DNA of 64,000 bases from positions 620,001 to 684,000 of the forward strand of contig JAIUPT010000030.1 of the NCBI GenBank assembly GCA_022315425.1. The letters run 5' to 3'. Source of the DNA: Pseudevernia furfuracea. Lineage: Eukaryota; Ascomycota; Lecanoromycetes; Lecanorales; Parmeliaceae. The notes beneath the pieces are model-generated. The model saw nothing but the letters and a program-made list of their open reading frames with translations. It did not search any database and was not told the DNA's origin. A program made the position numbers and the translations under genes. Numbering within the stretch: position 1 is the stretch's first letter; each line of letters starts with the position of its first letter. Of the stretch, positions 11,378-21,789 are shown piece by piece.

Positions 11378-11655
11378 CATACTCGTGTTCACCGGGATAT
11401 GCACGTCACTGAGATATGCACGAATTTTTCCCACCTTCGTTCCACCACCATTTGATAGAAAAATAGAAAAAAAAAGTTATAAATCGTAGATTACGAGTTT
11501 CAAAACTTCAAGAATTTTCAGAATCGAAGGGGTGATGATAAATTTATGTAATAGTTGATCTGTGCTATATTTTGGTGACAGAGGTAAATTGAGAGAAGCC
11601 CTAACCCTAACGTGCATATTCCAGTGACGTGCATATTCCGGTGAACACGAGTATG
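11378..11655. mobile_element. MITE-like element with 45-bp terminal inverted repeats
   Basis: A 278-bp unit whose ends are inverted copies of each other over 45 bp with about four mismatches (left CATACTCGTGTTCACCG..., right ...CGGTGAACACGAGTATG). Each arm holds a short internal direct repeat ending ATGCACG. A telomere-like CCCTAACCCTAA sits just inside the right arm. No transposase, no clear target duplication. Confidence 0.75.
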
Positions 11656-11767
11656 TAGTCTTTTAAAAAGTCTATAGAGAATTGTATGCATAAAATGTAG
11701 ATTTTTGACGTCAGACGTAAGCTTTATCAACTAATTATAACAGCTATCTCTTTGACTTATACTTGTT

Positions 11768-12470
11768 CATTCAAAAATTGATGTATGACTTGCTATCTGA
11801 GGTGCACTTCGATGCAGATGTAAGATAGCATCGATTTTACCTCCTCAAGAGCTGTGAAAATCTTGTTTATTTCTCTGCAATACTTATCTGCATTGCTTTT
11901 GAATTCCTCGACTATGAGCTTTCACTTACTTATGTGCTCTTCGAGTTTTTCGTTGTTCATCTGTAGCTGCTGAATGATAACTTTTAATTGATTAATCTTC
12001 ACCTCAGCTGTTCGTCTCCTTTTCGATTCTATGACAATCTTATGTTCCTGTTCGCTAACTTCGCGAGTTAATCTAATATTGTCTTCGTGTAGCTCGTCAA
12101 TTTTTTGCGATAAAGCTGACTTTCGACTTGAGAAATTTCAGAAACTTATTAAGCAGTCAGCTAAACGTCGAGCTGATAGGATATGTAACGCGTACAGACT
12201 CTTCCCCATTCTGTGCCGAAGGTTTCGATTGCAGTGGGGTCTTCCAGATGGCTATAAATGATCTATCGACACCGTCACACAAATCCTTGAGCTGGCCGAT
12301 CGATAGATCACTTAGGTTCTTCAAGAACAGGTGCTCTTTTTCGTCCATCTTTTCCCACGTATAAGGGTCATTCGCGTTGGTTTTGAGCCGCACTTGCGAC
12401 GCTTCTATCACGATTTCGAGCCTTTTATCTTTAATCGTGTCAGTAGCATCTGATCATAAAAGATGATGGC
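11768..12470 (-). pseudogene. Coiled-coil hypothetical protein, frameshifted
   Basis: Minus-strand coding runs from about 12470 through an open stretch at 12157-12411 (contains DPYTWEKMDEKEHLFLKNLS), meets a TGA, continues to a run of six A near 12100, and is then readable only after a one-base shift. The shifted part is heptad-like and charged (EVSEQEHKIVIESKRRR; INQLKVIIQQLQMNNEKLEE), a strong coiled coil of about 100 residues. A further TGA and a final TAG occur. The family was not recognised. Confidence 0.5.
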
Positions 12471-12889
12471 TCTTACAAATATGCGCTGATAGTTTCTCTC
12501 TGCATTTCTTGTTCCACTCCGTTCGCTTTACATTATTGAATCGCCGAGAGACCATTCTTTGAATTATTCGCAGAGTAAGTTAATTAGAGCCCTAAAAGAA
12601 GTTATTAGCTGTCGTTCAAATATGTTTCATTATATAAAGCTTTTGTCTCTTCATGAAGGTTTAATTTTGACATCCTTTCTCAGGGAGCCAAAATTGAAGT
12701 CCCAAATCAAAAGGAACGGAGGTGAACATCTGGACACCTGTGTTAATTGAAGGATCGTTTCAATCCATGTCAAAGCCCTGCTATTTTCATGAGCTGACTG
12801 TAGCCTACGTAACCCTGCCTCAAGAGTACAGTCTCAGAGCTCAGCGACTTGTCTATGGAATAAAGAGATTTCCTTACACCCCATACATA

Positions 12890-13691
12890 TGTTGCATAAC
12901 AGCCATGAGCTATCGATTTCCATGGCCATAATATGACCGCCATGGATAAAAGGGAATTTCATGGCTGTCATACATTTTCATGAGATCATTACACCGATCT
13001 CATGGGCTAAATTCCATGACTGTAATAGTACCATCCATGGATATTGACAGGAAATTATGATAATTGCGAATGCTACCAAGCCACTTTTCTTGCTCCCTTA
13101 CTACTATTATTCCTACTATTTCTTCGCACCTTTCCTACTGTCTTAATTAAGCTTTCTAACCTTCTCTTGGCAGTTGTCATACCAGCTAACTATAATATAT
13201 GTTAAATAGGACTGCTCTAGGGGAGTTTCTGGAAATACAATCTATACCTTCTAAATATCCATATTACACCTACTACTCTTGCTACGTTGTCTCCGCTGTC
13301 TCTTGCCATGACCATGCGCCATAGCTATGCCCGAACACCCGAATCTATATATAAAACAGTGGTGCAACAAATCCATAACTGGAAACAATACGATAATGCG
13401 ATATACGAAATCACTAACCTCTAGTCTGTGACGAAGGTAACAGCGACGAAATAGGTAGCAATAGCGGTTATAAGGGTGGTAGGAAAGGTGCGAAGAAGTA
13501 GTAGTAAGGGAGTAAGAAAAGTGGCTTGGTAGCATTCGCAATTATCTATCAATATCCATGGATGCTACTATTACAGTCATGGAATTTAGCCCATGAGATT
13601 GATGTAATGATCTCATGAAAATGTATAACAGCCATGAAATTCCCTTTTATCCATGGGTGGCATGATTCCATGACTGTCACTATCTTCAACA
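12890..13691. mobile_element. Element with long (about 180-200 bp) inverted repeats
   Basis: The arms 12940-13138 and 13480-13656 are near-identical reverse complements (both carry CCATGGATAAAAGGGAATTT at the outer side) with a 341-bp spacer. Weaker similarity continues outwards to TGTTG at 12890 and CAACA at 13691. The flanking pentamers (ACATA / ATTTA) do not match convincingly, so the exact ends are unsure. The spacer has no recognised gene. The single strand could fold into a very long hairpin. Confidence 0.75.
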
Positions 13692-13867
13692 ATTTACTAT
13701 GTATGGTAGCTTAGGGCTAGGGCTAATCCTCGGCGCTATACCTAACTCGGAAGGATCAGGCTCAATAATGACTGAAGTAAATGCATGAAAGAAAATCTAC
13801 ACAGGTGGGTGTAGGCCAGTTATGCAAGCTGCCGCGCCGAGTGAGCTGCCAGTCCAAGATGGGCCCC

Positions 13868-13907
13868 TACCCTCCCGTCAAGGGTAGACAGCGCGCGCGG
13901 GAGGGTA
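13868..13907. repeat. Inverted repeat, 10-bp arms, 20-nt loop
   Basis: TACCCTCCCG at 13868-13877 pairs with CGGGAGGGTA at 13898-13907. It lies in GC-rich non-coding sequence; its function is not apparent. Confidence 0.55.
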
Positions 13908-14801
13908 TTCTTGGTTGGGCTTTCGTTTTTCTGTAATATTCTCTCGGGGATTTCTTCCATGTCTTCAAGTCTCGCTAAGGTTGCAATGTACATCGAGGGT
14001 TGGGGGGAAAAGTATCTTGGAACGAGAGAAGAGAGCTGCCCTCTGAATTGATGCGGGGCCGCCGGCGGGCTTCATGCCTGCCACGTTTGTCTTCACCACA
14101 TTAATCATCCTCCAGGAGTGCCTCACTCATCTGACCTTTCCTCATAGTCAATGCGCAGGATTTTCACAGCCCCACCCACCATTCCTCACCAGCTCTCCCC
14201 TTTACAGTACGGAAATTCTGCGCTGCCATTTATGTATCGTTAAGTACGTAGATCCTATTAAGCTCCAGGCTAAGCCTACTCCCAATAATTTTCCCGGGGA
14301 GATTGTGTATCATACCTACACGAAATTGACTTTGTGAAACTCACCGCGCATTGTGGGTGAAGAGATTCATGAGAGCTTTGGTGGGTGAATGAACGGCTAT
14401 TTTGTCATTCTGGTTTTGAGTGATGATAGGTCTCGCTTTACTTGGTTCTTGGGGGAAAGGATTGCTGGTTCTTGCGGAGTGGGACGGATGAGTACGATGA
14501 GATTTACGGCTGGGAGTGTTTTCGGAAGCTGCGGTGTCATGAACGTAGCTAAACTTACATTGATAGTAGTATTTCCTCTTTACATAACCCTCCTTTCCCC
14601 CTTTCCCACTCCACCCTCGCCTCCTTCTCCCACCCCCGCAAGCCATCCTATACCCACAGGACTCTCATCTCACAGCCAAGTAAACCACTTATAGTATCAC
14701 CAGACAAGGCGTTTTTTTTTAAATCTCCTTTTACGTCTATGAGTGAAGTGAGTGGTCGGGCGACGGCTGTTGTTGATAGATTTGGTTGGGTTGGTTTTTG
14801 T

Positions 14802-14940
14802 TGGGAAGGGTGGGAAGGGGGGGGGGGTGGGTGGATGGGTGGACGGAAGGGGGTGGGAGAGGAGAGGAGACGGGTGGGATTGGAGTGTTGTGAAGAGGGG
14901 TGGGTGATCTTATGAGTGGGAGAGGGGTTGGGGAGCTTAA
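14802..14940 (+). repeat. G-run tract with quadruplex potential
   Basis: About 140 bases almost free of C on the plus strand with many runs of three or more G, including a run of about eleven. A C-rich counterpart lies at 14580-14640. Open stretches here are low-complexity (Pro/Ser-rich one way, Gly/Arg-rich the other) and look like by-products of composition. Around it, 13908-15328 has no supportable gene. Confidence 0.6.
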
Positions 14941-15328
14941 GGTTGAGATGAGAAAATTCCTGTTCATTTGGCATAGGAGTGATCGAGATGGGGAGATTGC
15001 TTGAGTAGCGTTGGTAATAACGGGGGTTGGCTTTTGTGCGAACGTGATGGTGGTTTGAAGAGGGTGTGGATCGGGGGTAATGGTTGTTGCTTTGTCCTTC
15101 ACAAGTCAGGTATAGGAGTAGAGGGTCTCAACAGATCCTTCGGGGTAACTGTCGATAACGCGTGTGCTGTATCATACAGGTAGAATTTCAATCGAATCGC
15201 AGCCTAAGAACAATCTTGAACCTCTTTTCACAAAATTCAAGGAAGGATGAGACTCTTGCGCAAGGGTGTGGAGGTGGAGGCCAAGTTATAGTGTGATGGA
15301 TAATGCAAGTATGAGAGATGAATGGCCC

Positions 15329-18300
15329 TCAGTCGTCCGGTAAGATACCATGACTCTTCCCAACCACCATCAAGCTTCTATCGATCTTGCTCAGAATTTC
15401 ACGTAGGTTATTACGGCCTATTCTTGGGGTGAACCCCAAACTTGCTATCCCGGAGTTGGCTATCTCGAGTAGCTGGGGAACTAGTATCTGCTGACAGAGC
15501 GGATCTGTTGAACAGGTTGGGGATCTATAGGCCATGGATATAAATTGGTCAAGATCCCGTGTCCACAATTGCTGTATCTCAGGTGAGAGTCGATTACGTG
15601 CCCACCAGCGCACCAGCACATGCATGCTGTAAGCGGCATCTGCCTCGCGCTGTATTAGACTGAATCGTGTCAATGGGGCCATGACTTCTGAATACGCTTG
15701 TTGATTCCACTGGCCGTCAGAAGTCGTTGTCAGCAGATTGTTGACCAGTGTGGTAGTCTGGAGCATGGAGGGCTTCTTGGACATCAATAGGGCCCCTAAT
15801 GGCCAAAAAACAAGCGCAAGACTACAACAGGCTGCTATTGTATTTAGTATTAGGGCGCCGCGTAATATCCGTGTTCTAAGGAAGATCGTATATACGACCA
15901 ACGATATGGCGATCACGGGTAGCACGTACAGGGCTCCTTTGGCAGATTCGGAGGTGGTCTGGATGTTGCGTGCGACCGTGAGAAACTGCGCTTTGTTTGA
16001 GTGAGAAAATTCCAGCTGGTCGAGAAGCCGCCTTGAGCGCGATACCACCTTCTCGTCAATGTTGATCTTGTAAAATTCAAGGACAGCTAAAGGAACAAAA
16101 ATGATAGATGTCAGTGGCAGCACGATAGTGCCGCTAAGATAACCCTTTTCGCTAAGGACCACTGTAAGATTTGAGAAAACGCTGATCATGAAACCCATAG
16201 AGAGCCATGACTTGATCGTTTCTGATCTCCATACGGTATGATCGTTCATCACGGAGTTCTCAAGGAGTTCTTGAGATACTTCTACAAATCGGGGGACGAT
16301 CATGATGAGGACCAAGGCCGAAGGCGTGAATATCGATAGAACCCGAATCTCTATTGGACTCCGAACCTGGCGCTGCGGCTTTAGATGCGGCTTCCAGGGT
16401 GGAATAATCTTCTCGAAGATGAGGTGCACAAAGATGCCCGGTAAATAAAAAGAGAGCGCATATAGCAGTAACTCGTAAAGAAACCTCAACTCAGGATGCG
16501 CTTTACTCTGGTACATGAACATACTTGCTTCATCAAATAATCGGTCGTCTATACGTGTTGGGCTTAGATAAGCCAGGAAGGCCAATAAGTGGACCGAGGC
16601 AGGTGAAGTCTTATTGATCGCAGCGAATGATGCTTCCCACACAGTTGCGACTGTGTGATGGTAGTTTTCAGCGTCTTGTAAGGCTTCATTTCCGAGTAGT
16701 GCAGCAGAATTCTGCTTGAGAAATTCTAGATATAGAGAAAGATTCTCCTGGACGAGATCATGCTGAGATATATACGCCTCTGCATGATCTATTGCAAGCG
16801 CCATATAGCCTAATCGGTCAACGATGAGAAAGGCTGGATCTTGTTGGTTCTTTTGCTGGACAGCATCCGCTATATGCTGTTGTCCGCAGATGGAAGAAAT
16901 GTTGGCACTACGAAGAAGAAGCTCGAGAGCCTCTTCCGTGTCCATCTTATCGACGTGGATGGTATGACCCACAACTCGATTTACCGTGCGATCGCGACTA
17001 GTAAGGATGAGAGATCCCGTTCTCCCTTTGGGCATGATGTCACCGATCCACGTAAGACTGTCCGCGTTATCAATGACCACTAGCCAGTTGCATGAGGTGT
17101 TCTCCAGCCACTCCTTGACGGTGTGAATAATCCAGTTGTTTGCCGTGGAGATTCCTTGCTGGTCATATGAATCACCATCGTTACGACTCTCGTCTACGAT
17201 ATGCTGCGGATAATCAAGCTTCAATTGTCTAAAAGCCTCAGAGTAGCTGCGGATTGCGGCATCAGGAGATTGCGCATCTATCCAGATGATCGTAGTATAG
17301 TTATCTCTATGCTTCTCGATGAACCGCAAAGCGAGCTGCGATTTTCCAGACCCTCCAATTCCCCAGAGAGCAGCAGATCGAGGCGGGTCTCTGAATGCTT
17401 CGGAAAGAGAAAGATGACTGGTAACCTGATACATAAGGTTTGGGCGTTCCGTGAATGTGTACACCGTTGAGCGGGGCACCATAAATTGAGCTCGTTGAGA
17501 GCAATGGGACTGTTCAGCGCCAGTCGATGACTTGCGTGTATGGGGTGAAATAGGTGCTTCGTCTAGAAGAAGTTAGTAAATGCGCTGAGACAAAACTAGA
17601 ACACAGAGTGCGAGTGGAAATTTGAAGACGTGGCATCACTACCTTCAACCTCTTTCCGCTTTTTGATGATTCTATTTATCATATATTGGAGAGCATGTCG
17701 GATGCTTCGATATCCGGGATCTTCACGTGAATTGAACTTGTTCAGACCACTATGGTGACCATCGATAGGTGCATTTATTGCATTCTCAAAGGTGGCAGAA
17801 AATTTCTCAACAACCTGTCAACAACGGATTAGTCTCTTAGTAAGCTCTTGGCCTAGGAAAGCATACTATATCTCTGAATGGCAAGTTTGTTATCGAGTAA
17901 TGGAATAGAGGGAGAGCGCGAGTTTCATAGAAATTGACCATGTCCAAGTTGCCGTATTGATCCATAAAGCTAGCGTGCTGTTTCAAGAGAGCCGACGAGT
18001 TCACTTTGAGCGGAAGGAAGATATCGGGATTTGCGTTCAGACGATTGAGCCAGAGTGCAGCTGCTCTTGCATAGTAGGAATACTTTGTTCCGCGATGCGG
18101 AGTCCCTAAGAATATGATACCATGTGTATTCTGGAGTACGTCCAGATGCTCAGTGGGCTGTGATGCCGCCTGTATGAGCGCCTTTTCAATGTCAGTGGAC
18201 TTGGACGACCATAAGGCTTCCTTGCTTTACAGACCTCTTTGACAACCAGACCCCCATAACTGTGGCACAAGAAGATTATCGAACGATTTAGCTCCTGGCT

Positions 18301-18931
18301 TCCATTAGCTTGCATTGGAAAAGGGGGTTTGTCAAGCAGTGAAGGGATAAACCGAAGGTGATTTCCTTAGGCGAGAGACATCGAACGCCTGCAAAAGCTC
18401 CGTCTCAATATCTTGCAGATTCTTTTGCGGAGCATCGTTGTAAGTCGTGGAGTCGTAGTTGAAAAACATGAGTCGAGCTTGCCGAAGATCTTGTGCCAGA
18501 AAATCTCGTATCCAGGAGATTTGTTGTTCCGAATCGGTTGCATGGACAGTCTGCTCCGATCGCTTCTGCCAGGTGGTATCTGGGAAAGCACCAAGACCAT
18601 GGACGAAGACGATACTGTTGGTGGTCAGACTTTCATGGAGCAACATTCTTTTGGCCGATTTGACTTACTCCACATCCGAGGGAAAGATAGGGACGTTCCG
18701 AGGATCCACCAAAGAAAAGCCGTAGGGTGCTTTCGGCTGATTTAAATGACGGGGAGGTAGGTATTTGTTCCCCAGTACGGGAATAATGATTCCAATGAAA
18801 CAGATGACAATGACGAGGCACAAGACCCAAGCCCAGCATTTATGAAGAAGGCGCCATAGCTTCAGTGATACCTTGCGCAAATAGGTTCTGACAAGGTGAA
18901 GGGCCCAGGTGACGGGCTGTCTAGCGTCCAT
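15329..18931 (-). CDS. NLR: membrane helix + SesB-like hydrolase + NB-ARC with a polytopic membrane insert
   Basis: Six exons by inspection: 18931-18669, 18614-18380, 18294-18235, 18169-17867, 17814-17643, 17562-15329; phases close to give 1088 residues with no internal stop. Intron 1 has GTAAGT, CTGAC and CAG, and its removal restores DIVFVHGLG. Residues 32-54 form a membrane helix. An alpha/beta hydrolase of the SesB type follows: VHGLG, nucleophile Ser178 in CHSYGG, GTPHRG at 208-213, a candidate catalytic His at 307/308. NB-ARC follows: P-loop GIGGSGKS 412-419, Walker B LVVIDNAD 505-512, SLILTSRD near 528-535. The winged-helix region starts (LLAFLAYLSP, 670-679) but is then interrupted by roughly residues 700-945 with about six hydrophobic spans before resuming near 950 and reaching YSMHVLV (989-995). 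There are no C-terminal TPR or WD repeats. Function by family: ligand-triggered STAND switch controlling a hydrolase, typical of fungal incompatibility or immune-like proteins. Not experimentally supported here. Confidence 0.8.
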
Positions 18932-19167
18932 GCCAACCTCAAAATTGACCTGCCGATGCTACTACTTTCAGCCTTCTAGGGGTCCTATGGGTTCCAGAAG
19001 CGAGCCTAAGGAGTAGCTCTAAGGTCAATAATAGGTATATAGGCCTATCATGTACTTGTGCTTGATTTCAGATCCGATTTGGTATTTTCTTTTTGGCTAT
19101 ATGGTTTCGTGGAGAAGGTAGGAATAAAAATTATTTCTTGTTTGAAGTTCTTTAGGCAGCCGCCGAT

Positions 19168-19197
19168 TTTGATTGGGCGGTTGTCCGCCCAATCAAA
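19168..19197. promoter_or_regulatory. Perfect 13-bp palindrome with two CCAAT boxes in a shared promoter
   Basis: TTTGATTGGGCGG - TTGT - CCGCCCAATCAAA. Each arm holds an inverted or direct CCAAT core. It sits in the 645-bp gap between two divergent gene starts (18931 and 19577), so it could serve both. CCAAT is the binding core of the fungal HAP/CBF complex (established); use here is inferred. A TATA-like TATATAGG lies near 19036. Confidence 0.55.
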
Positions 19198-19576
19198 GCG
19201 CGAGGAATTCTGCTGACCCGTGAGGCTGAATACCTTACTTTATATTGACCGGTAGGCTTCACACTAGACTCGATGGCGACTAAAATCTTGACATAGGACC
19301 TGCCATACAGAAATTCCATCCTCTAATCTTTTGCAAAGCTACAGGATAGTGTATTCTCTCTACCAATCTCGAGCGATTGCTACAATACGCTGTACTCTAG
19401 TTTGTATTAATATACCCTTTCTAACCTACGGTAGCAAGGCTGAGAATGACGACTCCCTCTGTGATCAACTTCAATCTTATCCTACTCAGCAAAAATCTCA
19501 TCCTCCGGCTGTAAGCCATGTGAGTAGTCGTCCGCTCTTCAGAATACCCCTCTTGTAGTCTACGAATGTCGACAAA

Positions 19577-20626
19577 GTGCCAAATCAAGGAACGCGCTCT
19601 CGCTGCCGGGCATCACCCATGCCTCCAATCTCTCAACCTCCATTTTCGAGCAGGTATCAGCTGCGACACCAGATTTCACCCATTGACTTTTTGCCTGAAG
19701 GTCAAGCTGCCCTAAGTGAGGACGAAGAACTGCCGTCCTTGGCCGCTGTCCATGACTTCTTGAAACGCGAGCTGGATACGCCCATTCTGAACGAACTTTA
19801 TCCGCATCTCTCGCTGGTTGCGAAGAAAGCCAGTGATCACATTGACCCTTTGCACAGGCAACGTATCCAGAGGCGCAATATCGTCATTGCAGAAGACCCA
19901 GCGCTGCACTTGGTGTGGTACTACGATACACTATATTTGAAACCCATTCCACAATGCCTATACAATTATGGCTTCTGGGAAGACTTTCTTTTGCTTTCAA
20001 CCTCCAAGTGTCCAGAAACTCCAGAAACTTCTGGTGCTAGCTCCAACTCGCACATCTGTCGTACTGCTCTAGGCTACCTTCGCAGCTACTCATTCTTGAT
20101 TCGGCATGAATCAGACTACCTTATTGCCCAACGAGCAGATCTAATCCCCAAAGAAATCACCTACCATGAATTTCGACGTTTCATCCTCCCCTTCCGGTCG
20201 ATCCCAGACGAATATGTGTCTCCACGCTATCACTTCGGGCAACTTCGCCTCACTCGCCTCAACTATGCCGTCCGTCTATTGCGGCCTTCAACAATGGGAG
20301 GCACAATATTTGCGTACTACCACGGACGCTACTGGCAGACTGGCGACTATCTCAGACGCTTTGGAACACCTCTGTTGTTCTTTTTTGCAGCATTCTCAGT
20401 GGTACTATCTGCGATGCAGGTTGTTCTTGCAGCACTGGGCCAGGATGCATGGGCAATTTTTGTTAGAGTAAGCTGGGGGTTTTCGGTAGCTGTAATCATC
20501 CTCATCACAGGTCTCGCGGTGAGCACTATTCTTGGCGTTGTTGGCCTACTGGTGACTCAAGCTCAATTTGCCTTGAGAATGAGACATAAGGAGAAAATGA
20601 CGAAAGCTCGAATGTCATCGGTCTAA
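19577..20626 (+). CDS. DUF6601-like fungal membrane protein
   Basis: A single-exon 349-residue protein. The N-terminal 50 residues are Pro/Ser-rich; the central part has the pattern I recall for the DUF6601 family (PLHRQ...RRNIVIAEDPALHLVWYYDTLYLKPIP and a YGFWEDFL block, about residues 90-140). Two strong membrane helices lie at about 263-287 and 297-326, followed by a basic tail. Function unknown. It is divergent from the NLR at 15329-18931 and shares its promoter region. The start MPNQGTRS is the first ATG in an open frame; no intron is needed. Family assignment is from memory of the pattern, not a search. Confidence 0.7.
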   Translation: MPNQGTRSRCRASPMPPISQPPFSSRYQLRHQISPIDFLPEGQAALSEDEELPSLAAVHDFLKRELDTPILNELYPHLSLVAKKASDHIDPLHRQRIQRRNIVIAEDPALHLVWYYDTLYLKPIPQCLYNYGFWEDFLLLSTSKCPETPETSGASSNSHICRTALGYLRSYSFLIRHESDYLIAQRADLIPKEITYHEFRRFILPFRSIPDEYVSPRYHFGQLRLTRLNYAVRLLRPSTMGGTIFAYYHGRYWQTGDYLRRFGTPLLFFFAAFSVVLSAMQVVLAALGQDAWAIFVRVSWGFSVAVIILITGLAVSTILGVVGLLVTQAQFALRMRHKEKMTKARMSSV

Positions 20627-20934
20627 TTGGAAAGAAATATGTGATAATGAACCGACGTCCTGCACTCAATTATGAATCTACGGCTCCAACGAGTGCCGGG
20701 CGAGATGCTTGGCCGGCGATGTGGGAGAAGGTTCTCGGGCACTTTTCGGCTATTTTGACAAGGAAACTGTTGAAAGGAGAATTGCAGAAGTTGGCTCTCA
20801 TTGTCGTAGTTTCCCATGAATGAAAATCCCGCACGTGATAATGTCTCTGTCTAAGACGAGAATTGGATAACTTCACAGTAACATAATCAAACAGTGAGAT
20901 CTAAGTCGCAGCTACTCGTCACTTCTTTATGACA

Positions 20935-21470
20935 AAACTAGAAATAATTCCTCGAGCTTGAAATCGAAAGGTTCAGATCGTGAATAATTTCAGCGTCTAC
21001 GAAGCTCCCCCCTTTAACAGAAGTATTCGAAATTTTTTGCTTGATGTTTCGAAATTTTTTATCAATATTAATGAGTTCAGTCACAGCTTTACTGCTGTTG
21101 TTTGCTTTGATTTCCTCGATTTTCTACTCGATTTCATTATAAATATTCTTGATTTTCAAGAACGCTTTCTCGTAAGTCTTTCGAAAGACTTCGTTAAAGG
21201 TCTTCTATTTCTGCAATTTCTTGAATAATTACTTTAGATTCTACTTCGACTCTTCGTTGATCTCGTGTCGAATATTAACTGAGAGTTATTTCATAGAGCT
21301 CTCTATTACTGCTAACTCGTTATTTGCTCGAGCTTTCTCTTTATTAAGAAATTCTTTATTGCTCTTAAGCATAAAATCTTTTATCTCTTTTATTGTAAAT
21401 TCTTAACGAGTCACAGCAAATCTATCAAGAGCAATAAATAGACTAAAGCTATATAACTCTAATAACGTAT
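20935..21470 (-). pseudogene. 3' part of a STAND N-terminal-domain gene, split by a Gypsy element
   Basis: On the minus strand from 21470 leftwards one frame reads as a charged helical protein (FTIKEIKDFMLKSNKEFLNK; KAVTELINIDKKFRNI) with RIP-type stops and ends near 20935 after GGSFVDAEI. It is the continuation of the gene part at 28042-28497: the Gypsy element and its CTTTG duplication sit exactly between. The Gly-rich end resembles tails of fungal proteins that carry this N-terminal domain. The gap 20627-20934 has no recognised gene. Confidence 0.5.
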
Positions 21471-21475
21471 CTTTG

Positions 21476-21729
21476 TGTCACGAAGTGAAGTTAGCCCATA
21501 GATCAAGCAGTGCTTGGATCCTTGATCCTAGTCCGTGATCAATAACAATTGAGTTTCTACTAAGCGACGCTTTATGCGATAGTCATGTTAATTTCGTCTA
21601 ATCACATATAGGGGCGCTGAGCGCTCACTTCTCACTTTTCTTCCTTGTCTTTCGTCTTGTAAATAGATCTAATCCTATCAGATCAAGTATATCAAGTGAT
21701 AGCCCTAGTTTCAGTCTCGTTCTTTGACA
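21476..21729 (+). repeat. Gypsy 5' LTR
   Basis: 254 bp, starts TGTCACGAAG and ends CTTTGACA. It aligns along its full length with 27783-28036. Confidence 0.93.
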
Positions 21730-21789
21730 TTACGAAAGATCTACTATTTATAACACTCTCACGTGCTAACTCGAGCCTCGACACTATAA

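Noticed and set aside
11600..11613. Telomere end
   Set aside because: Only two CCCTAA units here and two at about 39338; far too short for a telomere, and internal to the window.
14341..15102. Several overlapping open frames of 60-120 codons
   Set aside because: They are mutual shadows in G-rich/C-rich sequence with low-complexity products and no domain.
15740..16524. Membrane insert of the NLR as a retained intron
   Set aside because: About 780 nt without a stop and with regularly spaced hydrophobic spans is very unlikely for an intron; kept as a caution because a GTATGT occurs at its start.
18170..18234. Frameshift in the NLR hydrolase domain
   Set aside because: A 65-nt intron with GTCTGT donor, CTGAC and CAG acceptor joins VVKE to AASQPTEH in phase.
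18652..18670. In-frame TAA in the NLR first exon as a nonsense mutation
   Set aside because: The TAA is part of a GTAAGT donor; removing a 54-nt intron with CTGAC branch and CAG acceptor restores the family motif.
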